A stretch of 64,000 nt of DNA from Rhizobium rhododendri (GTDB lineage Bacteria > Pseudomonadota > Alphaproteobacteria > Rhizobiales > Rhizobiaceae), in the NCBI RefSeq assembly GCF_007000325.2, contig NZ_CP117268.1, positions 1,054,001-1,118,000 on the forward strand, in the 5' to 3' direction. The translations under genes were made by a program, and so were the position numbers. Below are positions 63,244-64,000 of this stretch, piece by piece. How positions within the stretch are numbered: position 1 is the stretch's first letter; every line of letters starts with the position of its first letter. The notes beneath the pieces are model-generated. The model was not told the DNA's origin and searched no databases. It saw only the letters and a list, made by a program, of their open reading frames with translations.

Positions 63244-64000
63244 ATGCGGATAGCCGTCACAGGAAAACGTGGACAGGTGGTGAGCGCGCTCATCGAGCGC
63301 GGGCCGTTTGCCGGTGTCGAGATTGTCGCTGTCGGCCGCCCGGAACTTGATTTGGCCGACAAGGAGTCCATCCGAACAGCTCTCGTCGCCCTTAAACCCG
63401 ATGCGATCGTTTCGGCCGCCGCCTACACGGCGGTTGACAAGGCCGAGAGCGAGGCGGCGGCGGCCTTTGCCATCAATGCTGACGGTCCGGCAGCAATCGC
63501 AGCCGTTGCCGAGGAACTCGGCATTCCAGTCGTGCACCTGTCGACCGACTACGTGTTTCCCGGCGACAAGAACGGTTTCTATGTCGAGACAGACGAGACA
63601 GGGCCTACCTCTGTCTACGGCAAATCCAAGCTGGCAGGCGAGCAGGCGATTGCAGCAGCGACCGCAAACCATGCAATCCTTCGAACCGCCTGGGTCTATT
63701 CGCCTTACGGTGCCAATTTCGTCAAGACGATGCTACGGCTGGCTGAAACGCGCGACGCCATAAACGTCGTTGCCGATCAGCAGGGTACGCCGACCAGCGC
63801 TCTCGACATCGCCGATGCGGTGATCGCCATCGCTCAGCGGCTGGTCAAGGATGCCGATCCGAAGTTGCGCGGTGTCTTTCATCTGACCGGCAGCGGCGAG
63901 GCGACCTGGGCGGAATTCGCCGAAGAGATTTTTGCCAATCTGCATCAGAAAACCGGCAAGGCGGTAACTGTCGGGCGCATCACCACCGCGGACTATCCGA
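63244..64000 (+). CDS. rfbD: dTDP-4-dehydrorhamnose reductase, 3' end cut by the window
   Basis: About 252 codons visible. SDR-fold reductase, last step to dTDP-L-rhamnose. Rossmann start MRIAVTGKRGQVVSAL, AAAYTAVDKAES near 60, VVHLSTDYVFPGDK near 95, the YGKSKLAGE catalytic motif near 123 and RTAWVYSPYGANFV near 145. The usual Gly-x-x-Gly reads GKRGQV. The remaining 40 or so codons lie past 64000; rfbA is not in the window and may follow. Confidence 0.96.
   Translation, partial: MRIAVTGKRGQVVSALIERGPFAGVEIVAVGRPELDLADKESIRTALVALKPDAIVSAAAYTAVDKAESEAAAAFAINADGPAAIAAVAEELGIPVVHLSTDYVFPGDKNGFYVETDETGPTSVYGKSKLAGEQAIAAATANHAILRTAWVYSPYGANFVKTMLRLAETRDAINVVADQQGTPTSALDIADAVIAIAQRLVKDADPKLRGVFHLTGSGEATWAEFAEEIFANLHQKTGKAVTVGRITTADYP

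Noticed and set aside
1-64000. CRISPR arrays, tRNA, rRNA, replication origin
   Set aside because: No regularly spaced repeats, no tRNA-like T-loop with matching acceptor stem, no rRNA core sequences and no repABC or parS-like sites were recognised by eye.

Overview
The window reads as accessory or semi-accessory DNA of an alphaproteobacterium of the Rhizobium/Agrobacterium group. The evidence is a rhizobial-style HWE/HisKA_2 kinase and a LOV-HWE kinase, a tandem Ku pair, an imuA-imuB-dnaE2 mutagenesis cassette behind a GTTC-N7-GTTC SOS box, two YedK-type SRAP genes, and several large GGDEF/EAL proteins. No replication, partition, rRNA or tRNA gene was seen, so the replicon type cannot be decided from this window.

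Layout. 1-5.7 kb: a sensor kinase cut by the window edge, a decayed HD-GYP gene, a chemotaxis receptor and a LOV kinase. 5.9-10.7 kb: a DNA repair and stress block with a frameshifted SRAP gene, an esterase, a stub of exodeoxyribonuclease III, two Ku genes, a frameshifted small gene and a YciF-like ferritin-fold protein; candidate general-stress (RpoE2/EcfG-type) promoters precede Ku and YciF. 10.8-18.7 kb: a four-gene minus-strand glycosylation operon containing two large fusion proteins (GT4 + Gfo/Idh + MDR dehydrogenase; GT4 + glycoside-hydrolase-like). 19.4-20.6 kb: a recombination scar with a fragment of a polymorphic-toxin-like protein butted against an integrase fragment. 20.6-26.1 kb: a molybdenum hydroxylase operon (FeS, FAD, Mo subunits and XdhC) facing a TetR regulator, with a palindromic candidate operator between them. 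26.2-29.8 kb: a double-KaiC-domain ATPase followed by a hybrid histidine kinase. 31.4-40.2 kb: three GGDEF-EAL proteins, one in an apparent operon with a periplasmic SUOX-fold protein and an FkbM methyltransferase. 40.9-49.2 kb: a mosaic of a KdgT permease, a glycosyltransferase-like protein, a serine recombinase, an intact SRAP gene, small hypotheticals and remnants of IS21, an EAL gene and a PIN nuclease gene. 49.4-53.4 kb: a second, Tat-exported PaoABC-like aldehyde dehydrogenase operon ending in an XdhC stub. 53.7-61.1 kb: dnaE2-imuB-imuA (minus), a small hypothetical and dinB. 61.1-61.3 kb: a probable minus-strand small RNA with four hairpins, each displaying a C/U-rich anti-Shine-Dalgarno loop. 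61.6 kb to the end: rfbC, rfbB and rfbD for dTDP-L-rhamnose (rfbD is cut by the window edge).

Themes. DNA damage and stress survival (Ku, SRAP, DnaE2/ImuAB, DinB, YciF), second-messenger signalling (c-di-GMP, light, KaiC) and surface glycan synthesis dominate. Around them are many decayed genes (HD-GYP, EAL, xthA, xdhC, IS3, IS21, integrase, PIN, SRAP), which indicates repeated gain and loss. The number of single-base frameshifts is high enough that a few could be sequencing errors. All functional statements rest on motif recognition and context; no database search was run.
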